A DNA stretch of 50,260 bases from JBAZCI01 sp041671025 (GCA_041671025.1 JBAZCI010000005.1:1-50260); one strand, 5' to 3'; shown: positions 38,695 to 46,703, counted from the first letter of the stretch. Made by a program: numbers and translations. The notes: a model not told the origin generated them from the sequence alone.

Positions 38695-41256
38695 ATGCCT
38701 ATTCCTTACTTTAAACCGGTACGCGGCAAACGTCCTCAACCACTGATACGTGAGATGGGGCGCAGATGGGAACGCGCACGCAAAGAGAAATCCTGGAAAA
38801 AACGTTTTCTGGCGCTGTGGTTCCCCATTACGGTTATCCTGATACTTGTCGGCGGCATTATGCTTGTAGCCGCGTTTGCATGGTTTTCACGAGATCTCCC
38901 AGATCCCGACAAAATCATTGATCGTACGCTTGCAGAAAGTACGAAAATTTACGCCAGAGACGGCAGCACCCTTTTATACGAAGTACACGGTGAGCAAAAA
39001 CGCACTGTTATTAACCTGGAAGATATTCCTGAACATGCCCGTTGGGCGACCATTGTCGTTGAGGATAAGGATTTTTATACGCACAAAGGGTTTAATCTCC
39101 GTCGCATCATTGCTTCGGTGATTATCGACGTTATCAAAGGGAGGAAGGCCCAGGGCGCATCCACTATTACTCAGCAGTTTGTAAAGAATGCGATACTCAC
39201 CACTGAAAAGAGCTACACACGCAAAATACGCGAACTTATTCTCGCGTATCAGATTGAGCGTAAGTTTTCTAAGGACCAGATCCTCAAGCTGTATTTCAAC
39301 GAAATACCCTATGGATCTACGGCATACGGCATTGAATCAGCGTCGCAGACTTTTCTCAATAAATCGGCAAAAGACCTGACCATTGCCGAGGGGGCCCTAT
39401 TGGCCGCCCTTCCGCAATCACCGTCATACTATCTGAACCACGAGGAAGATCTGCTCCAACGTCAGCAGTTGATTCTGAAATTATTGCGCGACCAGGAAAA
39501 AATAACCGAGGAACAATACACCCAGGCAAAGGAAGAAAAGGTAGCGATACAGGCTAAACGCGAGTCGATAACTGCGCCGCATTTCGTTTTTTACGTCCGC
39601 GAACTTCTTGCAAACAGATACGGCGAAAAAATCATCGAGCAGGGCGGACTCAAGGTTGTCACGACTCTTGATATTGACCATCAACGATCTGCGGAATCGG
39701 CAATTACCAAGGGCGTTGAGCGCAATACCCGGTACGGTGCGGAAAACGCGGCGCTCGTATCACTCGATACTAAGACCGGCCAGATACTCGCCATGGTCGG
39801 ATCAAAAGATTACTTCGACGAATCCATTGACGGCAATGTTAATGTGACGCTTCGTCCCAATCAGCCGGGATCATCGTTTAAACCGATTGTCTACGCTACA
39901 GCGTTTAAAAAAGGCTACACGCCCGAAACCATGCTTTTCGACTTTGCAACGAAATTTAAAACCGACTCCGGAGACTACGAGCCAAAGAATTACGACGGTG
40001 GCGAGCACGGACCGGTTACCATGCGACAGGCGCTTGCCGGATCGCTCAATATCCCCGCGGTTCAAACACTCTATCTTGCGGGCATTCCCAATGTCTTGGA
40101 TACCGCGAAAGATCTTGGATACACAACATTAAATGATCCTTCCCGATTCGGCCTCTCTCTGGTTCTCGGCGGAGGAGACGTAACTCTTCTCGAACATACA
40201 TCCGCTTTTGCAACCTTTGCCCGCGAAGGCCAACGCCACCCGCCAACGCCCATCCTGCGCATCGAAGACAAGAACGGACGGGTACTTGAAGAATTTGAAC
40301 AGCATGAGACAACTGCGATTGAGCAACAGGTGGCACAGCAGGTTACTGATATTCTTACAGACAACGGTGCACGTGCATACATCTTTGGTACACGAAACTC
40401 GCTTACCCTTCCCGACCGTCCCGTTGCGGCCAAGACCGGTACAACAAACGATTTTCGCGATGCATGGACGATGGGATATACACCGTCTATCGCAGTAGGC
40501 GTATGGGTTGGAAATAATGATAATTCGGAAATGAAAAAAGGCGCGGACGGGTCCGTGATTGCCGCTCCTATCTGGCAAACCTACCTGAAAGACGTGCTTA
40601 AAGACAGTCCTGTCGAAACGTTCCATAAACCCAAAGCGGAAAAAACTGACAAGCCGATTCTGCAGGGCAAAATTGAAGGAGAAGAAAAAATACTTGTTGA
40701 TCGTGTCACCGGTAAGCGTATCCCCGCATCGTGCAAGGATACGTATCCAAAAGATTTTGTAACTGAAAAAACATACAACGACATCCACTCAATCCTGTAC
40801 TACGTAGACAAGGATGACCCGCGTGGTCCGATACCGGAACATCCGGAAAAAGATTTGCAATTCGACCGATTTGAAGAGCCGGTGCGAAAATGGGCTGAAA
40901 AAAACGGCACACTTACCACGATCCCATCTGACGAAAGCTGTTCACTCCGCAGTCAGACCAACCAGCCGGTAGTGACTATCGTCTCCCCGGCAATCGGCGA
41001 GACCGTTTCCGGATCATCCATGACCGTCACAATCGAATCCGCCAGTACACGCGCAATGAAACGCGTCGAATACTACATTGATAACGAAAAAATTGGCACT
41101 TCAGCCGCGCTGACCTCAAGTGTAAATATTGACGGACTCACTACCGGATTTCATACGCTTGAAGTAGTTGTATTCGATGACGTGGAAAATTCGGGATCAG
41201 CGTTGCGAGATATTAATTATCTTCCTGTCGTCGAATCGACCCCGGTGAGCGAATAA
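38695..41256 (+). CDS. Class A penicillin-binding protein (PBP1A type) with a C-terminal Ig-like domain
   Basis: An 853-residue bifunctional peptidoglycan synthase. A membrane anchor (about 40-64) is followed by the GT51 glycosyltransferase: EDKDFYTHKGF (Glu123), GASTITQQFVKNA, KIRELILAYQIERKFSKDQI and LKLYFNEIPYGSTAYGIESA. The transpeptidase domain has SSFK (about 391-394), SLN and KTGTTNDFRDAW (about 579). The last 90 residues resemble an Ig-like/cadherin-type domain, starting VVTIVSPAIGETVSGSSMTV. It polymerises glycan strands and crosslinks stem peptides at the membrane surface. It begins 2 bases after the ROK gene, an odd partner. A terminator-like hairpin follows it. Confidence 0.93.
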   Translation: MPIPYFKPVRGKRPQPLIREMGRRWERARKEKSWKKRFLALWFPITVILILVGGIMLVAAFAWFSRDLPDPDKIIDRTLAESTKIYARDGSTLLYEVHGEQKRTVINLEDIPEHARWATIVVEDKDFYTHKGFNLRRIIASVIIDVIKGRKAQGASTITQQFVKNAILTTEKSYTRKIRELILAYQIERKFSKDQILKLYFNEIPYGSTAYGIESASQTFLNKSAKDLTIAEGALLAALPQSPSYYLNHEEDLLQRQQLILKLLRDQEKITEEQYTQAKEEKVAIQAKRESITAPHFVFYVRELLANRYGEKIIEQGGLKVVTTLDIDHQRSAESAITKGVERNTRYGAENAALVSLDTKTGQILAMVGSKDYFDESIDGNVNVTLRPNQPGSSFKPIVYATAFKKGYTPETMLFDFATKFKTDSGDYEPKNYDGGEHGPVTMRQALAGSLNIPAVQTLYLAGIPNVLDTAKDLGYTTLNDPSRFGLSLVLGGGDVTLLEHTSAFATFAREGQRHPPTPILRIEDKNGRVLEEFEQHETTAIEQQVAQQVTDILTDNGARAYIFGTRNSLTLPDRPVAAKTGTTNDFRDAWTMGYTPSIAVGVWVGNNDNSEMKKGADGSVIAAPIWQTYLKDVLKDSPVETFHKPKAEKTDKPILQGKIEGEEKILVDRVTGKRIPASCKDTYPKDFVTEKTYNDIHSILYYVDKDDPRGPIPEHPEKDLQFDRFEEPVRKWAEKNGTLTTIPSDESCSLRSQTNQPVVTIVSPAIGETVSGSSMTVTIESASTRAMKRVEYYIDNEKIGTSAALTSSVNIDGLTTGFHTLEVVVFDDVENSGSALRDINYLPVVESTPVSE

Positions 41257-41259
41257 CAC

Positions 41260-41288
41260 AACGGGGCGTCTGCGCGACACCCCGTTTC
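41260..41288 (+). terminator. Hairpin between convergent PBP and dnaN genes
   Basis: AACGGGGCGTC (41260-41270) pairs with GACACCCCGTT (41276-41286), with one mismatch and a 5-base loop, followed by TTC. The stem is strong but the T-run is short, so it may act in both directions. Confidence 0.6.
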
Positions 41289-41302
41289 ACAAGCAGGTAC
41301 TG

Positions 41303-42403
41303 TTACTGCTTGATCGGCATGATGATATAGAGATACTCTTTACCTCCCTTCGGCCGTAAAACGCCCGGAGTCGTATTATTTTCAAGCGATAATTCAGCTT
41401 CTTCACCTCCGAGATTTCCAAGTCCATCCAGCAAATATCGGTAATTAAATACCGCGTCATTATTCGGTCCGGTGATTTTTGCCGCGAGTGTTGTTGTATT
41501 TTCGCCAATTTGGCTGTTCAAAGCGGACACGGTGACTAGCTTACTGTCCGGGATAAACTGCAGGGTGACATCATTGACCCCGGGCTTACAAAAAAGGCTT
41601 GCGGTGCGGATAGCTTTGGTGAGCTCATCGACTGATACTTCCGCCAGTGTCGTATGCGTTTTTGGGATGATCTGTGTATAGTCGGGGTACCGTCCTTCAA
41701 TTGTCCGTGAAACAAGTTCTGCAGTGCCGATGGAAAAAAGCGCCTGCGTATCGCTTTGGACAATAGTCATCGATCCTTCTTCATCGCCCATAATCCGGAG
41801 AAGCTCGTATGTTGTTTTAGCGGGTATAATCATCATTGCCTCGCTTGTTGATGACTCCAAACTGAGGACACGTTCTGCGAGACGATAGCTGTCCGTTGCG
41901 GCAAGCGTAAGCGTATTATTTGCCACACGGAAAAAAATTCCACTTATTTCAGGCCTTGATTCGTCATTTGATACGGCAAACACCACCTGAGACAGTGCTG
42001 CACGTAAATCCTGCGCTCGGCATACGTGTGTGTATTTTTTTTCAACTGTCGGTATCACGGGAAATTCCGCAGCGTCCAGCCCGCGCATAATTGTGCTCGA
42101 ATTTGCACACGAGATGTACAGGCTTTGGTCTTTCACTTCCATATCAACACGGTCATTCGCCAAAAGATTTACGTAATCGGTAAGTAGTTTTGCATTTACG
42201 GTAAAACTGCCTTCAGTCTCTACTTTCCCCCGGACACGGCTGTTCATTCCAATTTCTAAATTAGTTGCCGATATTTCTAAAACACCATCCCGTGCTTTAA
42301 GAAGCACGTTATTTAAAATTGGGAGTGTAATATTTTTACTTGCAACATGACTCACCAGAGTGAGTCCGCGGAGAAGATTTTCTTTTGTACATGATATCTT
42401 CAT
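41303..42403 (-). CDS. dnaN: DNA polymerase III sliding clamp, beta subunit
   Basis: A 366-residue clamp with three repeated domains, the standard DnaN length. MKISCTKENLLRGLTLVSHV and SKNITLPILNNVLLKA open domain 1. SRPEISGIFFRV and LAATDSYRLAE mark domain 2, and EGRYPDYTQIIP marks the linker into domain 3. The C-terminus EYLYIIMPIKQ is a variant of the usual ...MPMRL. It encircles DNA and tethers the polymerase. The start at 42403 begins the recognised first strand. The frame is open a further 81 codons into the dnaA gap, but that region is the predicted origin and codes for low-complexity sequence. Confidence 0.96.
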   Translation of the reverse strand: MKISCTKENLLRGLTLVSHVASKNITLPILNNVLLKARDGVLEISATNLEIGMNSRVRGKVETEGSFTVNAKLLTDYVNLLANDRVDMEVKDQSLYISCANSSTIMRGLDAAEFPVIPTVEKKYTHVCRAQDLRAALSQVVFAVSNDESRPEISGIFFRVANNTLTLAATDSYRLAERVLSLESSTSEAMMIIPAKTTYELLRIMGDEEGSMTIVQSDTQALFSIGTAELVSRTIEGRYPDYTQIIPKTHTTLAEVSVDELTKAIRTASLFCKPGVNDVTLQFIPDSKLVTVSALNSQIGENTTTLAAKITGPNNDAVFNYRYLLDGLGNLGGEEAELSLENNTTPGVLRPKGGKEYLYIIMPIKQ

Positions 42404-42647
42404 ATGGGGTGTATATATAAGAGATAATAGTAATAAGGGGTGTGGAAAGGTGGATAAAGAATTTGATGGAGGTAGAAAGGTTGTGGGTATTGGAGATGAG
42501 TGAAAAGAAAAAATGTTTTTATGTGGACGAGTACGGGAGGAGGATGTGACTGGTTTGTGAGGTAAAAAGCGGTGAGAAAAAAATGTGGTGGAGATGTGCA
42601 CATTCGCTACAGTCTCTATCAACACGGTTATCCCTCTCTTGTGCACA
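42404..42647. other. Predicted replication origin (oriC) between dnaA and dnaN
   Basis: On the + strand, from left to right: TATATATAA (42412-42420), TAATAGTAATAA (42425-42436), GGGG (42437-42440), TGTGGAAAG (42441-42449) and GGTGGATAA (42449-42457). Read the other way, this is DnaA box (TTATCCACC, one mismatch), a second box, a GC cluster, DnaA-trio repeats and an AT-rich tract. That is the published basal unwinding system order. More TGTG-led sites follow, including TGTGCACAT at 42595-42603 and 42640-42648. Positions 42421-42600 hold 68 G and 5 C by hand count. The dnaA-dnaN gap is a usual origin location. Confidence 0.72.
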
Positions 42648-44030
42648 TCACGAACGGGAGCTGTACAGTCTTTGTCGGAGTAAGTTTATGTCTTCTCTAA
42701 TTTTTTCGTCATTCTCAACTGCCGCCTTTATTTTTTCAAATGCATGAATTGCCGTCGTGTGATCTCGCCCCCCAAGTTCCTGACCGATCGTGGGGTATGA
42801 ACTTTTGACATCCTCACGGAGCAGGTACATGGTAATTTGTCTCGGGAGAACTAATTCTTTTTTTCTACTGTTTCCTTTTAATTCATCGAGACTTATTTCA
42901 TAAAATCCTGAGACAATCGCCATCACCTGCTTGGGCGTGAGAGCACCTTCACGTTTTTGATGCTGGGTGACGCTCTGCAGAAGAGCCTTAATTGATTCAA
43001 GACTGGGGACCGTATTGTTAAGATCATGAAAAGCGACGATCCTATTGAGCGCACCTTCGAGTTCGCGCACATTGGTCTGGATATTGTTTGCAATATACTG
43101 AAGAATCTCCCGGCTAAGCGTGTATTTACGCTCGCGGCATTTTGCCTCCAGAATGGCCGTACGCGTCTCAACGTCAGGTTGTTGGACGTCAGCCATCATC
43201 CCCCACTCAAAACGCGACACAAGCCTGTTTTCGAGGCCTGGGATGGCTTTTGGAGCACGGTCAGACGTGAGAACGATCTGTTTGTGCGACTGGTGGAGTG
43301 CATTAAATGTATGAAAAAATTCTTCCTGGGTACCCTCTTTTCCTGACAGAAATTGGATGTCGTCAATGAGTAGGACATCTGCGGATCGGTATGTGGTTTT
43401 GAAGTCATTTGCCGACCCCCGTGTAATTGATTGAATGAAGTCGTTGGTAAACTTTTCGCACGTAACGTAGATGATTTTCAAAGACGGTTGCTGGCGGAGC
43501 AGTTCGTTTGCGATCGCCTGTATCAAGTGAGTTTTTCCCAGTCCCGACCCGCCATAGAGAAATAACGGGTTGTATGTGGTGCCCGGTGTTTTTGCCACAG
43601 CCTTGCAGGTGGCGTAGGCAAGCTCACTGCTTTTACCCACGATGAATGTGTCGAATGTGTATTTGCTGTCGAGGTGCAAGCCGCCTTGAGTTTTATACTG
43701 AGGTTGATAGGCGGGTAGAGCCGTTGTGACCGGGGGCGTGATTGTTTGAACTGTCGCTTGTGCCGTAGAAACAGTTGAGGGTTTTGCGGCTACCGTGTAG
43801 GTAACTGTTTTGATATGCTCTCCTACGCTATGCTGAATTGATTTGAGAATATTGACGTGATATTTTTTTTCAAACCAGGCTTTGGTAAAGGCATTCGGGA
43901 CGCCGATGACGACTTCTTTTTCGTTATGCTCTGCGATAAATGTATTCTTGAACCAGGTGGTAAAATTCGCTTTGCTCAAAGAGAGTTCAAGCTCTCCCAG
44001 AGTGGCTTCCCAGAGTTGTTCGTTTGTCAT
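42648..44030 (-). CDS. dnaA: Chromosomal replication initiator DnaA
   Basis: A 460-residue AAA+ initiator in the classic four-domain order. Domain I begins MTNEQLWEATLGELE; domain II is a linker of about 40 residues rich in T, P and Q. Domain III has Walker A GGSGLGKTH, Walker B VLLIDDIQFL, sensor and arginine-finger region SRFEWGMM. Domain IV has a helix-turn-helix ending GGRDHTTAIHAFEKI, the DnaA-box recognition signature. It melts the origin and loads the helicase. The gene is divergent from rpmH and upstream of dnaN, with the predicted origin between. A -10 at 44076-44071 gives a leader of about 34 bases. DnaA-box-like sites lie upstream (44110-44160), so autoregulation is likely. Confidence 0.97.
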   Translation of the reverse strand: MTNEQLWEATLGELELSLSKANFTTWFKNTFIAEHNEKEVVIGVPNAFTKAWFEKKYHVNILKSIQHSVGEHIKTVTYTVAAKPSTVSTAQATVQTITPPVTTALPAYQPQYKTQGGLHLDSKYTFDTFIVGKSSELAYATCKAVAKTPGTTYNPLFLYGGSGLGKTHLIQAIANELLRQQPSLKIIYVTCEKFTNDFIQSITRGSANDFKTTYRSADVLLIDDIQFLSGKEGTQEEFFHTFNALHQSHKQIVLTSDRAPKAIPGLENRLVSRFEWGMMADVQQPDVETRTAILEAKCRERKYTLSREILQYIANNIQTNVRELEGALNRIVAFHDLNNTVPSLESIKALLQSVTQHQKREGALTPKQVMAIVSGFYEISLDELKGNSRKKELVLPRQITMYLLREDVKSSYPTIGQELGGRDHTTAIHAFEKIKAAVENDEKIREDINLLRQRLYSSRS

Positions 44031-44070
44031 AATTGTCTCGATGCCGCACTACAAATTTCAGGTACTACTG

Positions 44071-44099
44071 ACTATACCACAAAGAAAATCAAGCAAACA
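44071..44099 (-). promoter_or_regulatory. dnaA promoter
   Basis: Read leftward: TGTTTG (44099-44094), a 17-base spacer and TATAGT (44076-44071) preceded by TGG. The extended -10 is strong and the -35 weak. The start site is near 44064. Confidence 0.55.
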
Positions 44100-44109
44100 T
44101 AGGGGTATT

Positions 44110-44160
44110 TGTACAGAATGTGCATAATCTGTGCATGGCTTGTGGAAAGAGTGTATACAT
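44110..44160. promoter_or_regulatory. Array of DnaA-box-like 9-mers upstream of dnaA
   Basis: TGTGCATAA (44119-44127) is an exact reverse DnaA box (TTATGCACA). TGTGCATGG (44130), TGTGGAAAG (44141) and TGTATACAT (44152) follow at exact 11-base steps, on one face of the helix. TGTACAGAA (44110) abuts the first. The array lies between the dnaA and rpmH promoters, a good site for DnaA autorepression. It may also be a second part of the origin. Confidence 0.65.
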
Positions 44161-44180
44161 TTTTTTTCATGTTGATCTGA

Positions 44181-44209
44181 TTGACCGTTACGCCGTGCCC
44201 TGGTACAAT
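44181..44209 (+). promoter_or_regulatory. rpmH promoter
   Basis: TTGACC (44181-44186), a 17-base spacer ending in TGG and TACAAT (44204-44209). Both hexamers are near consensus. The start site is near 44216, 22 bases before the ATG at 44238. Confidence 0.78.
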
Positions 44210-44237
44210 AGTGAAGATTCATTTACCACACTCGTAT

Positions 44238-44375
44238 ATGCCAAAGCGAACATTTCAGCCAAGAAAACGTACCCGCAAGAGGATTCACGGTTTTCGCAAA
44301 CGAATGCAGACCCCAACGGGTCGGCGCGTCCTTAAAAGCCGGCGGACAAAGGGACGAAAGCGTTTAACGTGGTAA
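44238..44375 (+). CDS. rpmH: Large ribosomal subunit protein bL34
   Basis: A 45-residue basic protein with the full bL34 pattern: MPKRTFQPRKRTRKRIHGF, then RKRMQTPTGRRVL and a C-terminal KGRKRLTW. It binds 23S rRNA in the large subunit. The start at 44238 gives the normal L34 N-terminus; the frame is open farther upstream but that part covers the promoter. It is the first gene of the rpmH-rnpA-yidD-yidC cluster, the usual order next to dnaA. Confidence 0.96.
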   Translation: MPKRTFQPRKRTRKRIHGFRKRMQTPTGRRVLKSRRTKGRKRLTW

Positions 44376-44393
44376 AACTAAGCCAGCGCATGT

Positions 44394-44738
44394 ATGCTTC
44401 CCGCGTCAAACCGCCTTCGGCATCGAAGGGACTTTGCGCAATTTCGTGCTTCCCGGAGCTCGTTTGTCGTTGAAGGGATTCGTTTTCGTTGGATGTTCGG
44501 ACGTACCGGGGCTGTTCGGGCGGGAGTAATCGTCTCAAAACGAGTTGATAAGCGCGCAACCCGGCGCAACCGTATACGGCGAGTGATTCGCGAAGCCTTG
44601 CGACCCATGCTATCCACATTTCCTCCGGGCACTCAAATTCTCGCTACTGCACTTGCCCCCTCTCCAAAACTTACCGCGCCAGTTCTACGACGGCAACTCA
44701 CCTCGGCATGTACACGCGCACGTCTGATCAAAGCATAA
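44394..44738 (+). CDS. rnpA: Ribonuclease P protein component
   Basis: A 114-residue RNase P protein. LPASNRLRHRRDFAQF is the usual N-terminal block, VRAGVIVSKRVDKRATRRNR the central cleft and RNR helix, and RIRRVIREALR follows. It binds the RNase P RNA and precursor tRNA leader to mature tRNA 5' ends. It lies 18 bases downstream of rpmH and 9 bases before yidD. The RNase P RNA gene is not in the window. Confidence 0.93.
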   Translation: MLPASNRLRHRRDFAQFRASRSSFVVEGIRFRWMFGRTGAVRAGVIVSKRVDKRATRRNRIRRVIREALRPMLSTFPPGTQILATALAPSPKLTAPVLRRQLTSACTRARLIKA

Positions 44739-44747
44739 TTAATATTC

Positions 44748-44999
44748 ATGACTTTTCTGCTCATACAGCTCATACGGCTATACCAGCGCACATTGTCTCC
44801 GGACCACGGCTGGTTTGCATACAGGCACCCGTATGGGTATTGCCGTTTTTCGCCCACCTGTTCACAGTATGCTATCGATGCATTAACAACGTATGGATTA
44901 TTTCGGGGGATTTTAAAAAGTATATGGCGTGTTCTTCGTTGTGCTCCATGGAGCCAAGGTGGATATGACCCCGCTCGCCGGACATCATTGCCTCTATGA
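44748..44999 (+). CDS. yidD: Membrane protein insertion efficiency factor YidD
   Basis: An 83-residue protein with an N-terminal amphipathic segment (LLIQLIRLYQRTLSP) and the family block YGYCRFSPTCSQYAIDAL, with conserved cysteines. RVLRCAPWSQGGYDP closes the family pattern (W-S-x-G-G-x-D-P). YidD helps YidC-dependent insertion of membrane proteins. It is placed in the usual order between rnpA and yidC and overlaps yidC by ATGA (44996-44999). Confidence 0.94.
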   Translation: MTFLLIQLIRLYQRTLSPDHGWFAYRHPYGYCRFSPTCSQYAIDALTTYGLFRGILKSIWRVLRCAPWSQGGYDPARRTSLPL

Positions 45000-45784
45000 T
45001 TGAACTTTTCAACACCATCATTTTCGAACCGCTTTTTAATGCACTTATTTTCACGTATAAGCTGATTCCCGATTTAGGTCTTGCGATTATTATACTGACG
45101 GTACTTATTAAACTCGTGCTCCTTTGGCCGTCCAGATCGTCTATTGTCGCGCAGAAGAAATTGCAGGAAATGCAGCCAAAACTGCAAGAATTGCAAAAGA
45201 AATACAAAGATAACAAGGAAGAGCTCGGCCGCCAGACAATGAAGTTTTATAAAGAGCATAAGATCAACCCGCTCTCTTCGTGTCTCCCGCTCTTGATTCA
45301 ACTGCCTATTCTCATTGGTCTGTATCAGGTATTTTTGAGTGTTGCAAAAACAGATCCGGCTACAGGGCTGCTTGCTACTTCTCAGATCGAACATTTATAC
45401 GGGTTTTTGTCTGAAACATTCAAAACAACCTCAATAAACCACATGTTTTTGGGGTTTATTGACCTTTCGGCACTTAACAACTGGTATCTTGCCATTCTTG
45501 CCGGCGCTGCGCAGTTCTGGCAATCAAAGATGCTGATGTCCAAACAGCCGCCCAAGGTGAAGGGTGCAGGTGATGAGAATATGGCAGCCGCGATGAGCAA
45601 ACAGATGACCTACTTTTTCCCAATCATGATTATTTTCTTTTCACTCCGGTTTCCGGCAGGTTTGGCCGTATACTGGCTGGTGTCAACTCTGTTTACCATC
45701 GCACAGCAGCAGCTGTTATTTCGCAAGAAAAAAGACTCTGAGTCGGTTCAACCGGCGCTTCCTCCGGCGTCTCCATCCGCATGA
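44996..45784 (+). CDS. yidC: Membrane protein insertase YidC/Oxa1
   Basis: A 262-residue insertase of the short type, with no large periplasmic domain. Span 1 is followed by IILTVLIKLVLLWPSRSSIV, carrying the hydrophilic-groove basic residue, then a cytoplasmic coiled hairpin (LQEMQPKLQELQKKYKDNKE). Spans follow with CLPLLIQLPILIGLYQVFL and a late YFFPIMIIFFSLRFPAGLAV. It inserts and folds membrane proteins with or without SecYEG. The order rpmH-rnpA-yidD-yidC is conserved. It overlaps the next gene by ATGA, so both are translationally coupled. Confidence 0.95.
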   Translation: MIELFNTIIFEPLFNALIFTYKLIPDLGLAIIILTVLIKLVLLWPSRSSIVAQKKLQEMQPKLQELQKKYKDNKEELGRQTMKFYKEHKINPLSSCLPLLIQLPILIGLYQVFLSVAKTDPATGLLATSQIEHLYGFLSETFKTTSINHMFLGFIDLSALNNWYLAILAGAAQFWQSKMLMSKQPPKVKGAGDENMAAAMSKQMTYFFPIMIIFFSLRFPAGLAVYWLVSTLFTIAQQQLLFRKKKDSESVQPALPPASPSA

Positions 45785-46047
45785 TGATTTCCAGAAAACA
45801 ACTCATGCGCCTCGATGTTGTCACGCAGTCGGGACAACATGTTGGACGGGTTGTTGATCTGGATATTGATGTCGATACACACGCAATTTGCCGTTATCAT
45901 ATCGCCGACTCTACACCTATGCTACCGGGCATCCCGCTCCGTACGCTAAGTGTTGCGCCGGTGCAAGTGATCTCAATCGACGAGCATCAGATGGTGATTG
46001 AAGATGCGTTTGTTAAAGACGACGTCACGGCTGAAAGTGCGGTATAA
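45781..46047 (+). CDS. PRC-barrel domain protein
   Basis: An 88-residue protein made of a single PRC-barrel: RKQLMRLDVVTQSGQHVGRV, then VDLDIDVDTHAICRYHI and a C-terminal strand region MVIEDAFVKDD. The barrel is a small beta fold found in RimM, photosynthetic reaction-centre H subunits and small stand-alone proteins, used for binding proteins or RNA. It takes the place usually held by jag/khpB after yidC, and couples to yidC by ATGA. Its partner is unknown. A role in membrane insertion or ribosome assembly is possible by position only. Confidence 0.78.
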   Translation: MMISRKQLMRLDVVTQSGQHVGRVVDLDIDVDTHAICRYHIADSTPMLPGIPLRTLSVAPVQVISIDEHQMVIEDAFVKDDVTAESAV

Positions 46048-46100
46048 GTACAGGACAGCAAACTTCCCTATCTGCGGATCGGACGGGGCGGTGTATGTAG

Positions 46101-46131
46101 AGCGCGTGGCTATGCGCGTTTTGTTTTTTTT
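46101..46131 (+). terminator. Terminator of the rpmH-yidC operon
   Basis: AGCGCG (46101-46106) pairs with CGCGTT (46115-46120, one G-U), followed by TTGTTTTTTTT. The hairpin lies over the 3' end of the convergent tsaE gene. Confidence 0.65.
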
Positions 46132-46589
46132 CTGCTGTGGAGCGAATGAATGATGAGTGTCCGGGCGGTGGGACCGGTAATTTTCAGATTGACGCTGTGT
46201 GAAACATATTTTTGAAATCGTTTCGGGAGCTTGATTCCCCACTCGATAAGAGTAATGCCATCCGGGCGTTTTAGGATTTCTTCGATCGCGTGTGAGTCGG
46301 TTGCAGTGAGCCGCGGCAGTCTCCACAGATCGATATGGGCAAGCGTACGAATCCCCTGTGTATGAACCGGAAATTCTTTGATAAGTACAAAGCTCGGACT
46401 GGCAACATGCCGGGCCGATACGCGAAGTCCCAGCGCAACTCCACGGGCAAACGTCGTTTTCCCTGCGCCGTATATTCCGCTGAGCGTGATGACAGCGCCG
46501 GGCTTGAGTGTTCGGGCAAAACGAGCACCGGCTCTCTCAGTGACCCCGGGGCCAGTAGTACAGGTCGATATTGAATGCGTTTGGGTCAT
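46110..46589 (-). CDS. tsaE: tRNA t6A37 biosynthesis ATPase TsaE
   Basis: A 159-residue P-loop ATPase. LSGIYGAGKTTFARGVALGL is the Walker A (usually GDLGAGKTT, here GIYGAGKTT), SPSFVLIKEF replaces the usual SPTF-x-L block, HIDLWRL holds the catalytic region and ITLIEWGIKLP is the Walker B-like element. TsaE works with TsaB and TsaD to make threonylcarbamoyladenosine at tRNA position 37. It is a single gene convergent with the yidC operon, and its last codons overlap that operon's terminator. No promoter was clear upstream. Confidence 0.93.
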   Translation of the reverse strand: MTQTHSISTCTTGPGVTERAGARFARTLKPGAVITLSGIYGAGKTTFARGVALGLRVSARHVASPSFVLIKEFPVHTQGIRTLAHIDLWRLPRLTATDSHAIEEILKRPDGITLIEWGIKLPKRFQKYVSHSVNLKITGPTARTLIIHSLHSRKKTKRA

Positions 46590-46629
46590 ATACCATGAAT
46601 AATAGCAAAAAATAAGGATTTATGGGGTG

Positions 46630-46658
46630 TTGACAGCTCATCCGGATCATTTTATACT
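46630..46658 (+). promoter_or_regulatory. Promoter of the DHH-pilB unit
   Basis: TTGACA (46630-46635), a 17-base spacer and TATACT (46653-46658). It is near perfect. The start site is near 46665, with a 39-base leader and no clear SD. Confidence 0.8.
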
Positions 46659-46703
46659 AATCCATTCATTTAACAAATCTGAGCGGGTAGTAAAAATTTA
46701 ATA

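Noticed and set aside
42404..42646. An 81-codon N-terminal extension of dnaN
   Set aside because: The frame is open only because the leftward strand is almost free of G there, which makes stop codons rare. The extension is low complexity (P, S, T, F, L) and lies over the predicted origin. The clamp has normal length from 42403.
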